A DNA stretch of 10,421 nucleotides from PALSA-612 sp046729255 (GCA_046729255.1 JBKPGF010000073.1:1-10421); one strand, 5' to 3'; shown: positions 1 through 7,013, numbered from the stretch's first letter. Notes: generated by a model from the letters alone, not told the origin. A program made the numbers and translations.

Positions 1-37
1 GCCCGAGCACGTGGTGAAAGACGACGACCTCGGCCAT
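1..37 (-). CDS. N-terminus of a probable dienelactone hydrolase family protein (partial)
   Basis: Only the first 12 codons are in the window; the gene runs off the left edge. Reading the minus strand from the ATG at 37 gives MAEVVVFHHVLG. A short start followed by a hydrophobic strand and two histidines is the usual opening of actinobacterial dienelactone-hydrolase-like alpha/beta hydrolases. An AGGAG lies just upstream, about two bases from the ATG, which is close spacing. The start is 16 bases past the msrB stop on the same strand, so the two are probably co-transcribed. The catalytic triad is outside the window, so the family call rests on the N-terminal strand alone and is tentative. Confidence 0.5.
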   Translation of the reverse strand, partial: MAEVVVFHHVLG

Positions 38-53
38 GGCTCCTGCGGACGCC

Positions 54-455
54 TCAGCCGTCCAGCGGTTCAAAGTCGAGCGCGAGAGAGTTGATGCAGT
101 AGCGCTCGCCGGTCGGCTCCGGGCCGTCCGGGAAGACGTGACCGAGGTGGGATCCGCAAACGGCGCAACGCACCTCTGTGCGCCGCATGCCGTGGCTCAC
201 GTCCTCCTCGAGCTCGACGACGTCTTCGGAGAGCGGCTGGAAGAAGCTCGGCCAGCCCGAGCCGGAGTCGAACTTCGTCTCCGACGAGAAGAGCGGCGTG
301 TGACAAGCCCCGCAGCGGAAGACGCCGTCGTCGTGGACGACGTTCAGCTCGCCCGACCAGGGGGCCTCAGTCGCGCCTTGCCGCAGCACGGCGTAGCGGT
401 CCTCGTCGAGCTCTGCCTGCCACTCGGCGTCGGTCTTCTCGACTCGCTCCGTCAT
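54..455 (-). CDS. msrB: Peptide-methionine (R)-S-oxide reductase MsrB
   Basis: MsrB reduces the R-epimer of methionine sulfoxide in oxidised proteins, in the cytosol, with thioredoxin as usual reductant. The 133-residue product is a normal single-domain MsrB. Visible features are the two zinc CxxC pairs (C48/C51 and C97/C100), the GSGWPSF motif at 65-71, HLGHVF at 103-108, and the catalytic cysteine C120 in RYCINS. The ATG at 455 is chosen because a strong GGGAGGAGG ribosome site sits 7 bases upstream and the protein then begins at the normal family N-terminus. The frame stays open to 542, but those extra 29 codons are translated repeat R2a and are not part of the protein. A hydrolase-like gene follows 16 bases downstream on the same strand. 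Confidence 0.95.
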   Translation of the reverse strand: MTERVEKTDAEWQAELDEDRYAVLRQGATEAPWSGELNVVHDDGVFRCGACHTPLFSSETKFDSGSGWPSFFQPLSEDVVELEEDVSHGMRRTEVRCAVCGSHLGHVFPDGPEPTGERYCINSLALDFEPLDG

Positions 456-469
456 CCGACGACCTCCTC

Positions 470-634
470 CCTGAGTCCCTGGGGCGCCGCTGGCAAAGGA
501 GGCAAGCGAGCGGCGCGAACGACAGTATCCAAATACGGCCAAGCGCCGCGAGCGCCGGTTCCTGTAGCCAGCGGCGTCAGGTCGGCCGGAGGTCGGCTCC
601 GCCGACCGTGAGGACGACCGACCAGGGGCTCAGG
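470..634 (+). repeat. Structured intergenic repeat, family R2, copy R2a
   Basis: This is a 165-base element related over its full length to 8140-8309. The closing helix P1 pairs 471-482 (CTGAGTCCCTGG) with 622-633 (CCAGGGGCTCAG), with one T-G pair. Helix P2 pairs 486-494 (GCCGCTGGC) with 567-575 and continues inward through 510-516/543-549 (GCGGCGC/GCGCCGC). It reaches a small apical hairpin, GTAT-ccaa-ATAC, at 525-536. Helix P3 is a separate perfect hairpin at 591-607 (GGTCGGC-tcc-GCCGACC). The conserved loops are AAGGAGGCAAGCGAG (near 496-510) and ATACGGCCAAGCGCC (533-547). The plus strand is the orientation in which imperfect pairs become G-U. It lies between two minus-strand genes: the xdhC stop (632-630) is inside its right arm, and the msrB ribosome site touches its left arm. 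Confidence 0.85.
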
Positions 635-1367
635 CGTGAATGCGCTTCTTGGACTCTTTGAGCTTGCCGCCTTCGCGGCCCATCCGCGCGGCGAGCGCTT
701 CGGCGAGGATCGAGAGCGCCGTCTCCGGCTGCGACTCAGCGCCGATGTCGAGGCCGCACGGGCCGGCGATGCGATCGAGCGCTTCCGTATCCACACCCGC
801 CTCGAGCAGCCGCTCGCGCCGCCGTTCCTGGTTCCGCCGCGAGCCGAGCGCGCCGATGTAGAACGCGTCCGATTCGAGCGCAGCCTTCAGCGCCGGGACG
901 TCGAACTTGTCGTCGTGCGTGAGCACGACGACGGCCGTCGCGTGGTCGGGAGCAACGCGCGCGAGCGCCTCCTCCGGCCACTCGACGATGATCTCGTCGG
1001 CGCTCGGCAGCCGCTCGGGGGTCGCGAACTTCGCGCGCGCGTCGGCGACGATCGTCCGCCAGCCCAGCAGCCTCGCCGCGGCGCACATCGCCTCCGCCGT
1101 GTCCACGGCGCCGTAGATCAGCAGACGCGGCGGCGGCCCATAGATCTCCGCGTAGACCCTCGCGCCCTCGAGCTCGAGGATGCGGTTCGTGTGTTCGCGG
1201 ATGAGCTGCTCCGCTTGCGCGATCGCCTCCTCGGGGACACCGTCGCCAAGAGTCTCGCCTCCCTCGAGCACGAGCGCGTGAGCCCCGAGCGGTTCGCCCT
1301 CGATGACGGTGAAGAGCACCGCGCGCTCCTCGTTCTCGATCGCCTGTAGAAGACGCTCGGTCGGCAT
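630..1367 (-). CDS. xdhC: XdhC/CoxI family protein (molybdenum cofactor maturation) with Rossmann domain
   Basis: XdhC-type proteins bind molybdenum cofactor, support its sulfuration and deliver it to xanthine-dehydrogenase-family enzymes in the cytosol. The 245-residue product has a divergent, cysteine-free CoxI-like N-terminal half (about 1-80). A Rossmann-type XdhC C-terminal domain follows, starting near PPPRLLIYGAVDTAEAM (about 78-94). It contains YIGALGSRRNQERRRERL and the family's closing motif GPCGLDIGAESQPETALSIL. The glycine-rich turn reads GAVDTA instead of the commoner GAGHxA. The ATG overlaps the upstream CoxI stop by one base (TGATG), so translation is probably coupled. The stop falls inside the right arm of repeat R2a. 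It is the last gene of the four-gene accessory operon, and its likely client is the divergent Mo hydroxylase. Confidence 0.88.
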   Translation of the reverse strand: MPTERLLQAIENEERAVLFTVIEGEPLGAHALVLEGGETLGDGVPEEAIAQAEQLIREHTNRILELEGARVYAEIYGPPPRLLIYGAVDTAEAMCAAARLLGWRTIVADARAKFATPERLPSADEIIVEWPEEALARVAPDHATAVVVLTHDDKFDVPALKAALESDAFYIGALGSRRNQERRRERLLEAGVDTEALDRIAGPCGLDIGAESQPETALSILAEALAARMGREGGKLKESKKRIHA

Positions 1368-1684
1368 CAGTCGTTGTCGAGCACCTCGACGAAGACATCT
1401 ATTTCACCGCCGCAGGGCAGCCCGACCTCCCACGCCTCCTCGTCGGCGATGCCGTAGGAGAGGAGCTTCGGCTGACCGGTCTCCATCACCTCGCGGGCGT
1501 TCTCGTACACGTCGGACTCGACGCAGCCGCCGGATACGGAGCCGCACAGCTCGCCGGTCTCCGAGATCGCGAGCTTCGCGCCGATCGGGCGCGGCGCCGA
1601 GCGACGGGTGGCGACGACAGTCGCGATCGCGACCTTCTTGCCTTCCTCGCGCCAACGTTCGACGTCTTCCAGGATCTCCTTCAC
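1367..1684 (-). CDS. Stand-alone XdhC/CoxI N-terminal domain protein
   Basis: This 105-residue protein is a complete XdhC/CoxI N-terminal domain. It has the RSAPRPIGAKLAIS segment, the SGGCVESDV motif (about 50-58) and the GLPCGGEIDVFVEVL motif near the C-terminus. The two conserved cysteines of the family are therefore present here and absent from the N-terminal half of the next gene, so the two proteins probably work as partners in cofactor handling. The start is a GTG sharing four bases with the VWA gene stop (GTGA, 1684-1681). The end shares one base with the xdhC ATG. This is a natural two-gene arrangement and not a frameshift, because the next gene carries its own degenerate copy of the domain. 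Confidence 0.88.
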   Translation of the reverse strand: MKEILEDVERWREEGKKVAIATVVATRRSAPRPIGAKLAISETGELCGSVSGGCVESDVYENAREVMETGQPKLLSYGIADEEAWEVGLPCGGEIDVFVEVLDND

Positions 1685-2811
1685 GCCGCATGCCTCCTCT
1701 CGATTCCGGTGAGCACCTCGGCCAGCTCTTCGAGGCTGGCCAAATTGTGCCCTGACAGGAACCGGTCAACGTAGGGCAGTGCCGCTCGCATTCCCCCTGC
1801 GAGCGGCTGGTAATCCGGATGGCCCTTGAGCGGGTTGACCCAGACCACTGCATACGCCTGCCGCGCCAGCCGCGCCATCTCGTGGCCGACGACCGCCGCA
1901 TCCTCGCGCTCCCAGCCGTCGGAGACAATGACGACGACGGCTCCGCGTGTGAGCGCCCTCCTCCCCCACTCGTCGTTGAACGTCTTCAGCGAGTGGCCGA
2001 TCCGCGTGCCGCCGGACCAGTCGACGACGCGCTCCGCGGCCGCTCGCAGCGCACCTTCCGGGTCGCGGATGACGATTTCGCGCGTGAGCCGTGTCAGCCG
2101 CGTCCCGAACGCGAAGGTCTCCACCCCGCGACCGGAGCGTGCGAGCGCGTGCAGGAAGAGGATGAGCGCGCGCGAGTACGCCTCCATCGAGCCCGACACG
2201 TCACAGAGGACGACGAGCTTGCGCGGGACGTGCACCCGGCTGCGAAACGCCCGCTCCACCGCCTCACCGCCCGTGGCCAGCGACGCGCGGACGAGCCGTC
2301 GCATGTCGAGGTCAGTGCCGCGGTGATGCGGACGGAGGCGCCGTGATCTACGCCTAGGCCGGCCGGATGCGATCTCGCAGATGAGCTTGCTGACGTTCTC
2401 GAGCTCCTCCGGTGTCATGTCCGCGAAGTCGCGGCGCCGGAGTAGCTCTTCTGGGCTGTAGCCGAGCGAGGTCTGGTCCTCCTTCGCCTCACCGCCGTCC
2501 CCCTCGTCGCGCTTCGTCTCGGAGGTGCGCCGCAGAAGGCGTAGAGACGTCGTCTCCGTGCCCTGACGGAACACCGGCGCGGTCGGTGCCCGGAGAAACC
2601 AGGCAGCGAAGGCTGCGTCGAAGGCGTCGAGGTCCTCCCATCGCGAGACGAGGGTCTGCCGCAACGTCCAGTAGACGTCGTCGCGGCGGGAAAGGTCGAC
2701 GAGGTCGAGCCCGGTGAGGGCATCCGCCAGGCGGCCTGGCCCGACCTCCAGCCCCGCCTCGCGCAGCACGCGGCCGAATGTCACGACGTGCCTGGCGACC
2801 GCGTCGGCCAT
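1681..2811 (-). CDS. CoxE-like von Willebrand factor A domain protein
   Basis: This is the VWA partner of the MoxR ATPase. In aerobic CO dehydrogenase clusters the equivalent pair CoxD/CoxE is needed to activate the Mo-Cu site, and related pairs serve other Mo hydroxylases. In the 376-residue product the first ~100 residues are the helical CoxE N-terminal part. A charged basic linker follows (about 95-165). The VWA domain then carries a full MIDAS motif, DVSGSM at 204-209, with SGGT at 266-269 and VSDGWERED near 297-304. The ATG at 2811 is chosen because the family N-terminus (ADAVARHVVTFGRVLREAGL) begins there. The frame is open further upstream, but through repeat R1a and antisense to the ATPase gene. 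The ribosome site is weak (GGAG about 11 bases upstream, inside the R1a terminal arm). Confidence 0.9.
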   Translation of the reverse strand: MADAVARHVVTFGRVLREAGLEVGPGRLADALTGLDLVDLSRRDDVYWTLRQTLVSRWEDLDAFDAAFAAWFLRAPTAPVFRQGTETTSLRLLRRTSETKRDEGDGGEAKEDQTSLGYSPEELLRRRDFADMTPEELENVSKLICEIASGRPRRRSRRLRPHHRGTDLDMRRLVRASLATGGEAVERAFRSRVHVPRKLVVLCDVSGSMEAYSRALILFLHALARSGRGVETFAFGTRLTRLTREIVIRDPEGALRAAAERVVDWSGGTRIGHSLKTFNDEWGRRALTRGAVVVIVSDGWEREDAAVVGHEMARLARQAYAVVWVNPLKGHPDYQPLAGGMRAALPYVDRFLSGHNLASLEELAEVLTGIERRHAA

Positions 2812-2812
2812 T

Positions 2813-2976
2813 AGTGGTCGCTCCGGTGCGTGCGCGCCTGCCTGGCGCGCGAAAGCCGAGCATGCCGAGGACGCAGGGAGCATCCATGTCGACGAGATAT
2901 GGGTGCGACTGAGGACGCCGGCAGGCGACGGCTTGCAGCCGCACAGGGTGGATGTGTATGTGCCGGAGCGATCACT
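2813..2976 (+). repeat. Structured intergenic repeat, family R1, copy R1a
   Basis: This 164-base element fills the whole gap between the MoxR stop (TAA at 2978-2976) and the VWA start (ATG at 2811). The closing helix pairs 2813-2826 (AGTGGTCGCTCCGG) with 2963-2976 (CCGGAGCGATCACT), with one G-T. Inside are a perfect GC hairpin at 2832-2850 (GCGCGCC-tgcct-GGCGCGC), a helix of 2853-2858 with 2929-2934 (AAGCCG/CGGCTT), and TGCC/GGCA at 2863-2866/2920-2923. The family core has the left strand GAGGACGCAGGGAG (2867-2880) and the right strand GCGACTGAGGACGCCG (2905-2920). These flank a variable hairpin, CATCCAT/ATGGGTG (2881-2887/2899-2905). Core loops match R1b and R1c almost exactly, while the arms differ in sequence but pair. 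The motif reads on the plus strand, antisense to the flanking operon. Confidence 0.82.
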
Positions 2977-3866
2977 TAGCCCGCAGAAGGGGTGGCCGCG
3001 CGGGCCTCTTCGAGCAGACCCTGGAGGGTCTCGTCGCGCACGGCAAGCACGTCCTCGTGGTACTTCAGCACCGAGCCCAGCGTCTGCTCGACCACCTCGG
3101 CGTCGAGCTCCTGCTGTCCCAACGCCGTCAGGGCGTTGGCCCAGTCGATCGTCTCCGCCACGCCGGGAGGCTTCGCGAGGTCGAGCCCGCGCAGCCCCTG
3201 GACAAAGGCCGCGGCCTGCGACGCGAGCCGCTCCGGCACGCCGGGAACGCGGAGCTTCACGATCGCGACCTCGCGCTCGAGCGCCGGATGCCCGATCCAG
3301 TGGTAGAGGCAGCGCCGCTTGAGCGCGTCGTGCAGTTCGCGCGTTCGGTTGGATGTGAGCACGACTGCCGGCTTGTGGTCGGCCGCCGAGATCGTCCCGA
3401 TCTCGGGGATCGTGATCTGGAAGTCGGAGAGCACCTCGAGCAGGAACGCCTCGAACTCCTCGTCGGCGCGATCGATCTCGTCGATCAGGAGCACGACCCG
3501 CTCGGGGCTCTCGATCGCCTCGAGCAAGGGCCGTCTGATGAGGAACTCGGGGCCGAAGAGCTCCTCCTCGGACACCGTGCCCTCCTGCGCCGCGCGGATG
3601 TGGAGCAGCTGGCGCGAGTAGTTCCACTCGTAGACGGCGTGCGCGACGTCGAGGCCCTCGTAGCACTGGAGCCGGATCAGCCGCGTGTCGAGGACACGCG
3701 CGAGCGCCTTCGCGGCTTCGGTCTTGCCGACGCCCGCCTCCCCTTCGAGCAGCAGCGGCTTCTCGAGCTGAAGCGAGAGGTAGAGCGCGGTCGCCAGCCC
3801 GCGATCCGGCAGATAGTCAGCGCCCTGAAGGCCGCTTTCGAGCTCGTCGATGGAGGAGATCGCCAC
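2976..3866 (-). CDS. MoxR/CoxD-like AAA+ ATPase
   Basis: This is a MoxR-family AAA+ chaperone-like ATPase, cytosolic, that works with the VWA protein encoded next to remodel or activate a metalloenzyme, here probably the divergent Mo hydroxylase. The 296-residue product has Walker A GEAGVGKT (42-49), Walker B VVLLIDEIDRAD (124-135), sensor 1 LTSNRTREL (170-178) and an arginine pair at 184-185. A C-terminal lid contains the WANALTALG segment. Length and motif order are normal. The start is the GTG at 3866. It has no ribosome site, but a TACAGT box lies six bases upstream, which suits leaderless translation. The TAA stop coincides with the end of repeat R1a. First gene of the accessory operon. 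Confidence 0.92.
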   Translation of the reverse strand: MAISSIDELESGLQGADYLPDRGLATALYLSLQLEKPLLLEGEAGVGKTEAAKALARVLDTRLIRLQCYEGLDVAHAVYEWNYSRQLLHIRAAQEGTVSEEELFGPEFLIRRPLLEAIESPERVVLLIDEIDRADEEFEAFLLEVLSDFQITIPEIGTISAADHKPAVVLTSNRTRELHDALKRRCLYHWIGHPALEREVAIVKLRVPGVPERLASQAAAFVQGLRGLDLAKPPGVAETIDWANALTALGQQELDAEVVEQTLGSVLKYHEDVLAVRDETLQGLLEEARAATPSAG

Positions 3867-3872
3867 GCGCTA

Positions 3873-3878
3873 ACTGTA
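3873..3878 (-). promoter_or_regulatory. Probable -10 box of a leaderless promoter for the MoxR operon
   Basis: On the minus strand TACAGT ends six bases before the GTG start at 3866. That matches the TANNNT box expected when transcription begins at the first base of the start codon. No convincing -35 hexamer is seen at 17-18 bases spacing. The 56-base divergent gap also holds a 7-base direct repeat, ACGCGCT, at 3865-3871 and 3878-3884, flanking this box, which could be an operator. Inferred from position only. Confidence 0.4.
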
Positions 3879-3922
3879 CGCGCTGTGCCACACTCGACCT
3901 GTCCCGTGACGAGAGGAGCTTC

Positions 3923-4336
3923 ATGGCTGCACCGCTTCCCGACGAGGTGAAGGCGCTGCTGGATGCGGCGAACTTCTGGCATCTGGCCACCGTCAATCCG
4001 GACGGCTCGCCGCACTCGACCGTCATGTGGGCAGGCCGACGCGGCGACCGCGTCATGTTCAACACGGCGCTGGGCCGCGTGAAGCCTCGCAACCTCGCCC
4101 ACGACCCCCGCGTCTCCCTCTCGCTCGCCGATCCAGAGCACCCTTACTCGAACGTCTCCATCCAGGGCACGGTCGTGGAGACCGTGGAAGGAGACGAGGC
4201 GATCCGCGACATCGACTCGCTCGCGACGAAGTACATGGGCGTCGAGACGTATCCGTTCCTCGCCCCGGGCGAGCGCCGCGTTACGTACCTCGTCGAGCCG
4301 CGATCCGTGTGGTACCGGCCGCCGACACAGCGTTAG
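3923..4336 (+). CDS. PPOX-class (F420/FMN-dependent) split beta-barrel oxidoreductase
   Basis: This 137-residue protein belongs to the pyridoxamine-phosphate-oxidase-like family of flavin or F420 binding proteins common in actinobacteria. Diagnostic segments are FWHLATVNPDGSPHSTVMWAG (about 18-38), DRVMFNTALGRVKPRNLAHDPRVSLSL (about 42-68), and a C-terminal YLVEPRSVWYRPP strand. The FNT...KPRNLAHDPRVSL pattern is typical of the probable F420-dependent subgroup. The cofactor cannot be proved from sequence alone. A GAGGAG ribosome site sits 6 bases before the ATG. The gene opens the plus-strand run and ends 10 bases before the FAD-subunit gene, so it is probably co-transcribed with the Mo hydroxylase. 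A direct role in that enzyme's reaction is not established. Confidence 0.85.
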   Translation: MAAPLPDEVKALLDAANFWHLATVNPDGSPHSTVMWAGRRGDRVMFNTALGRVKPRNLAHDPRVSLSLADPEHPYSNVSIQGTVVETVEGDEAIRDIDSLATKYMGVETYPFLAPGERRVTYLVEPRSVWYRPPTQR

Positions 4337-4339
4337 AAT
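4334..4339 (+). promoter_or_regulatory. Possible internal leaderless -10 box before the FAD subunit gene
   Basis: TAGAAT overlaps the PPOX stop codon (TAG at 4334-4336) and ends seven bases before the ATG at 4347. No ribosome site precedes that ATG. This is the layout of a leaderless actinobacterial start, so the hydroxylase genes may have their own promoter inside the operon. No clear -35 element is seen. Tentative. Confidence 0.3.
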
Positions 4340-4346
4340 CGCGCGC

Positions 4347-5117
4347 ATGACCGGGGGCACCGTGGATGTCGTCATCCCGACCACGCCGGACGAGGCCGTG
4401 ACGGCGTTCGGGGACGGCAGCGGCATCACCGTGCTGGCCGGAGGCACGATCGTCATGCCGGAGCTGACGCACGGGCGTCTCAAGCCCGGCAAGGTGCTCA
4501 TGCTCGGTCGCAGCGGCCTCGACAAGATCACGCGAGCGGGTGGCACGGTGACGATCGGCGCGACGGTTCCCGTGAGCGCGCTCGAGGAGCTCGACGAGCC
4601 GCTGGCGAGCGCAGCCAGGCACGTCGCGGACGGAGAGATCCGCGCGCAGGCGACGATCGGCGGGAATCTGTGCGCCGGGCCGGGAGCCGACGCGCCTCGA
4701 GGTGACCTGCAGGCACCGCTGATCGTCCTCGGCTCGCGCGTCCGTTCCACCGGTGCGGGCGGAGAGCGCACCGAGCCGGTCGAGGAATTCCTCGCCGGAG
4801 GATCCGCGGGCCGGCTGGTGCTCGACGTCTCCTACGACGAGGCCGACCGCAAGGCCGCCTACGCCGCCGCCTGGCGGCCGCACACGCACCACTACTCGAT
4901 CCTTGCGGTGGCCGCGACCAAGACCGACGGTGAGCTGCGGATCGCGGCGTCGGGCGCGGGCCCGCATGCCGTTCGGCTGATGTCGGCCGAGCAGAGCGGC
5001 GAGCCTGCCGATGCGCTGAACGATGTCGATCCACCTGACGACGCGCTCGCCTCGGCCTGGTACCGCAAGACTGTCCTACCCAAGCTCGTGACACGGGCGC
5101 TCGACGATCTCGCGTGA
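4347..5117 (+). CDS. FAD-binding subunit of a molybdenum hydroxylase (CoxM / NdhF type)
   Basis: This is the flavin subunit of a xanthine-dehydrogenase-family enzyme. It takes electrons from the 2Fe-2S subunit and passes them to NAD or another acceptor. The 256-residue protein carries the two pyrophosphate-binding loops of the family, LAGGT (30-34) and TIGGNLC (103-109). It also has LQAPLIVLGSRVR (121-133) with VEEFLAG following, and a C-terminal CO-dehydrogenase-flavoprotein domain. It is slightly shorter than the usual ~280-300 residues, mostly because of a compact N-terminus. The ATG lacks a ribosome site; the upstream TAGAAT suggests a leaderless start. It ends 13 bases before the FeS-subunit gene. 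Confidence 0.92.
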   Translation: MTGGTVDVVIPTTPDEAVTAFGDGSGITVLAGGTIVMPELTHGRLKPGKVLMLGRSGLDKITRAGGTVTIGATVPVSALEELDEPLASAARHVADGEIRAQATIGGNLCAGPGADAPRGDLQAPLIVLGSRVRSTGAGGERTEPVEEFLAGGSAGRLVLDVSYDEADRKAAYAAAWRPHTHHYSILAVAATKTDGELRIAASGAGPHAVRLMSAEQSGEPADALNDVDPPDDALASAWYRKTVLPKLVTRALDDLA

Positions 5118-5130
5118 GGAGGCCAACCGG

Positions 5131-5646
5131 ATGAAGCTGCACGTCAACGGAGTCGACCACGAGGTCAAAGCGCCGCTGCTCACCCCACTTCTGCACGTGT
5201 TGCGCGAGGAGCTGGGCATCACGAGCCCAAAGGCGGGCTGCCAGCAGGGAGGCTGCGGCGCCTGCACGGTGCTCGTCGACGGTGAGCCCCGGCGGTCGTG
5301 CCTCTTGCCGGTCGGCGCGGTCAACGGCGCCGGGATCACAACCGTGGAAGGCCTCGGCTCGCCGGAGCGTTTGGCGCCCGTGCAGCAGGCGTTCGTCCAC
5401 CATTACGGCATGCAGTGCGGCTTCTGCACGCCCGGCATCCTCCTGGCCGCGCACGCGCACATCGAGCGCGGGGGCGGGGACGACCAGCACTCGATCTCCG
5501 AGTCCCTGGCCGGCCATGTCTGCCGCTGCACCGGGTACGTGAAGATCGCAAACGCCGTGAGCGCCGCCGTACGTGGCGAGAGCTTCGACCTGACGACCAC
5601 GTCGGGCACTCCGACGACCACACTCGTGACGGGAGACGCGGAATGA
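5131..5646 (+). CDS. 2Fe-2S subunit of a molybdenum hydroxylase (CoxS / NdhS type)
   Basis: This is the small electron-transfer subunit with two [2Fe-2S] clusters. The 171-residue protein has a plant-type ferredoxin domain with C37, C42, C45 (GCQQGGCGACTVLVDG) and C57. It is followed by the helical [2Fe-2S]-binding domain with C96 and C99 (QCGFCTPG) and C131 and C133 (CRCTGY). All eight ligands are present. The C-terminal ~20 residues (threonine rich) are a short extension beyond the fold. GAGGAGG at 5116-5122 is a good ribosome site 8 bases before the ATG. The stop overlaps the next gene start as ATGA at 5643-5646, so the subunits are translationally coupled. Confidence 0.95.
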   Translation: MKLHVNGVDHEVKAPLLTPLLHVLREELGITSPKAGCQQGGCGACTVLVDGEPRRSCLLPVGAVNGAGITTVEGLGSPERLAPVQQAFVHHYGMQCGFCTPGILLAAHAHIERGGGDDQHSISESLAGHVCRCTGYVKIANAVSAAVRGESFDLTTTSGTPTTTLVTGDAE

Positions 5647-7013
5647 AGGCCGTCGGCGCACGGCTCCCGCGTTACGACGGCGTGGCGCACGTCACGGGCC
5701 GGTCGACGTTCGTCGACGACGTGCGTGTCCCGGGGACGCTGTGGGCCAAGGCGTTGCGATCCCCGGTGCACCACGCGGACATCACACGCCTCGACACGTC
5801 GAAGGCCGAAGCAATGCCCGGCGTCCATGCCGTGGTCACGTGGGAGGACGTCCCGCTGCTGTCTTACGGCCACCTGTCGGCGCTCGGGATTCCGGAAGAC
5901 GAGCCGCTCCTGGCCAAGGAGGACGTCCGCTACAAGGGCCAGCCCGTCGCGCTCGTCGCGGCCGAGGACGAGGCGACGGCGATGGAGGCCGTCGAGGCGA
6001 TCGAGATCGACTTCTCGGAGAAGCCCGCGCTCTTCGATATCCGGATGGGAGCGGACCCCGACGTGCCTGTCATTCATCAGTGGGGCAACTGGTATCCGCA
6101 CTTCGAGGGCGAGATGGACGTACGCCAGATCCGCAAGGGCGACATCGACTGGGCGTTCGACCGAGCCGACACGATCGTTCAGGGCGTCTACCGACCGGCC
6201 GCCATCGAGCACTGTCCGGTCGAGACCCAGGTCGCCCAGGTCGTTCCGGAGCCGGACGGCCGGCTGACGATCTACACGTGCTCGCAGGCGCTCTACTTCT
6301 CCATGGGCGTGGTGGCCGCGCACCTGCAGGTCCCGCTCAGCAAGCTCAAGCTCGTCGGCGGGACGGTCGGCGGCGGCTTCGGCGGCAAGGTGGACACGGC
6401 GACAGAGACGATGACGGCGCTGCTGGCCATGAAGTCGGGCCGCCCGGTGAAGTGGCGCTGGACGCGCGAGGAGGAGTTCCTCTGCTCCTCGACGCGCGCG
6501 CCGTGGCACATGGAGATCGCGGACGCGGTTACCTCTGACGGCTGGATCCTCGGCCGCAAGATGCTCACCCTCCACGACTCGGGCGCGTACGCGCGCTTCT
6601 CACCGTACGGCCTCACGAAGCACTCGTTCCACCACACGGGCGCGTACACGATCCCGAACCTCTCCTTCGACGGCTACGTCGTGTTCACGAACCGCGTACC
6701 GACGACGGCGATGCGGGGCTTCGGCGTGACGTCGGTCTCGTTCGCCGTCGAGACGCACATGAACCGCGTCGCCGACCTGCTGGGGATGGACCCGTTCGAG
6801 ATCCGGCTCAAGAACGCGAACCGCATCGGCGACACGTCGCCGAACGGCGTCGTCTACACCGACCCGTCCACCGTTCCCACGATCCAAGCGATTGCCGACG
6901 CGGTCGGCCACGAACTGCCCGCCGACTACCGGACGATGACCCGCGACCCGCGCGAGGGAGAGTGGCTCCCAGACCACCTTGCCGCGCAGGTCGGCGACCC
7001 GGAGGCCCACTGA
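5643..7013 (+). CDS. Molybdenum-cofactor subunit, N-terminal half (split large subunit)
   Basis: This is the first half of the catalytic subunit of a xanthine-dehydrogenase-family hydroxylase, 456 residues. The a/b hammerhead domain lies at about 12-130 (YDGVAHVTGRSTFVDDV onward). The first Mo-cofactor-binding domain follows, with EHCPVETQ (189-196), a TCSQ segment around Q215, VGGGFGGK (242-249) and AMRGFG (356-361). The active-site loop reads TTAMRGFGVTS and has neither the VAYRCSFR of form I CO dehydrogenase nor the AYRGAGR of form II, so this is not a CO dehydrogenase. The chain stops in the linker between the two Mo-cofactor domains, and the next gene resumes with an ATG sharing one base (TGATG, 7011-7015). 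The ATG at 5643 is taken over the longer open frame because it starts at the hammerhead and overlaps the FeS stop. Confidence 0.92.
   Translation: MKAVGARLPRYDGVAHVTGRSTFVDDVRVPGTLWAKALRSPVHHADITRLDTSKAEAMPGVHAVVTWEDVPLLSYGHLSALGIPEDEPLLAKEDVRYKGQPVALVAAEDEATAMEAVEAIEIDFSEKPALFDIRMGADPDVPVIHQWGNWYPHFEGEMDVRQIRKGDIDWAFDRADTIVQGVYRPAAIEHCPVETQVAQVVPEPDGRLTIYTCSQALYFSMGVVAAHLQVPLSKLKLVGGTVGGGFGGKVDTATETMTALLAMKSGRPVKWRWTREEEFLCSSTRAPWHMEIADAVTSDGWILGRKMLTLHDSGAYARFSPYGLTKHSFHHTGAYTIPNLSFDGYVVFTNRVPTTAMRGFGVTSVSFAVETHMNRVADLLGMDPFEIRLKNANRIGDTSPNGVVYTDPSTVPTIQAIADAVGHELPADYRTMTRDPREGEWLPDHLAAQVGDPEAH

Noticed and set aside
456..542. N-terminal extension of MsrB by 29 residues
   Set aside because: It is the translation of repeat R2a, read on the minus strand. 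A similar peptide (AVLEYC...SLGSLAS) appears when R2b is read the same way, so the likeness comes from the DNA repeat and not from a conserved protein segment. The ribosome site supports 455.
2812..3666. Upstream extension of the VWA reading frame by 285 codons
   Set aside because: The extension crosses repeat R1a and overlaps the MoxR gene in another frame. Its product is arginine-rich, and the family N-terminus begins at 2811.
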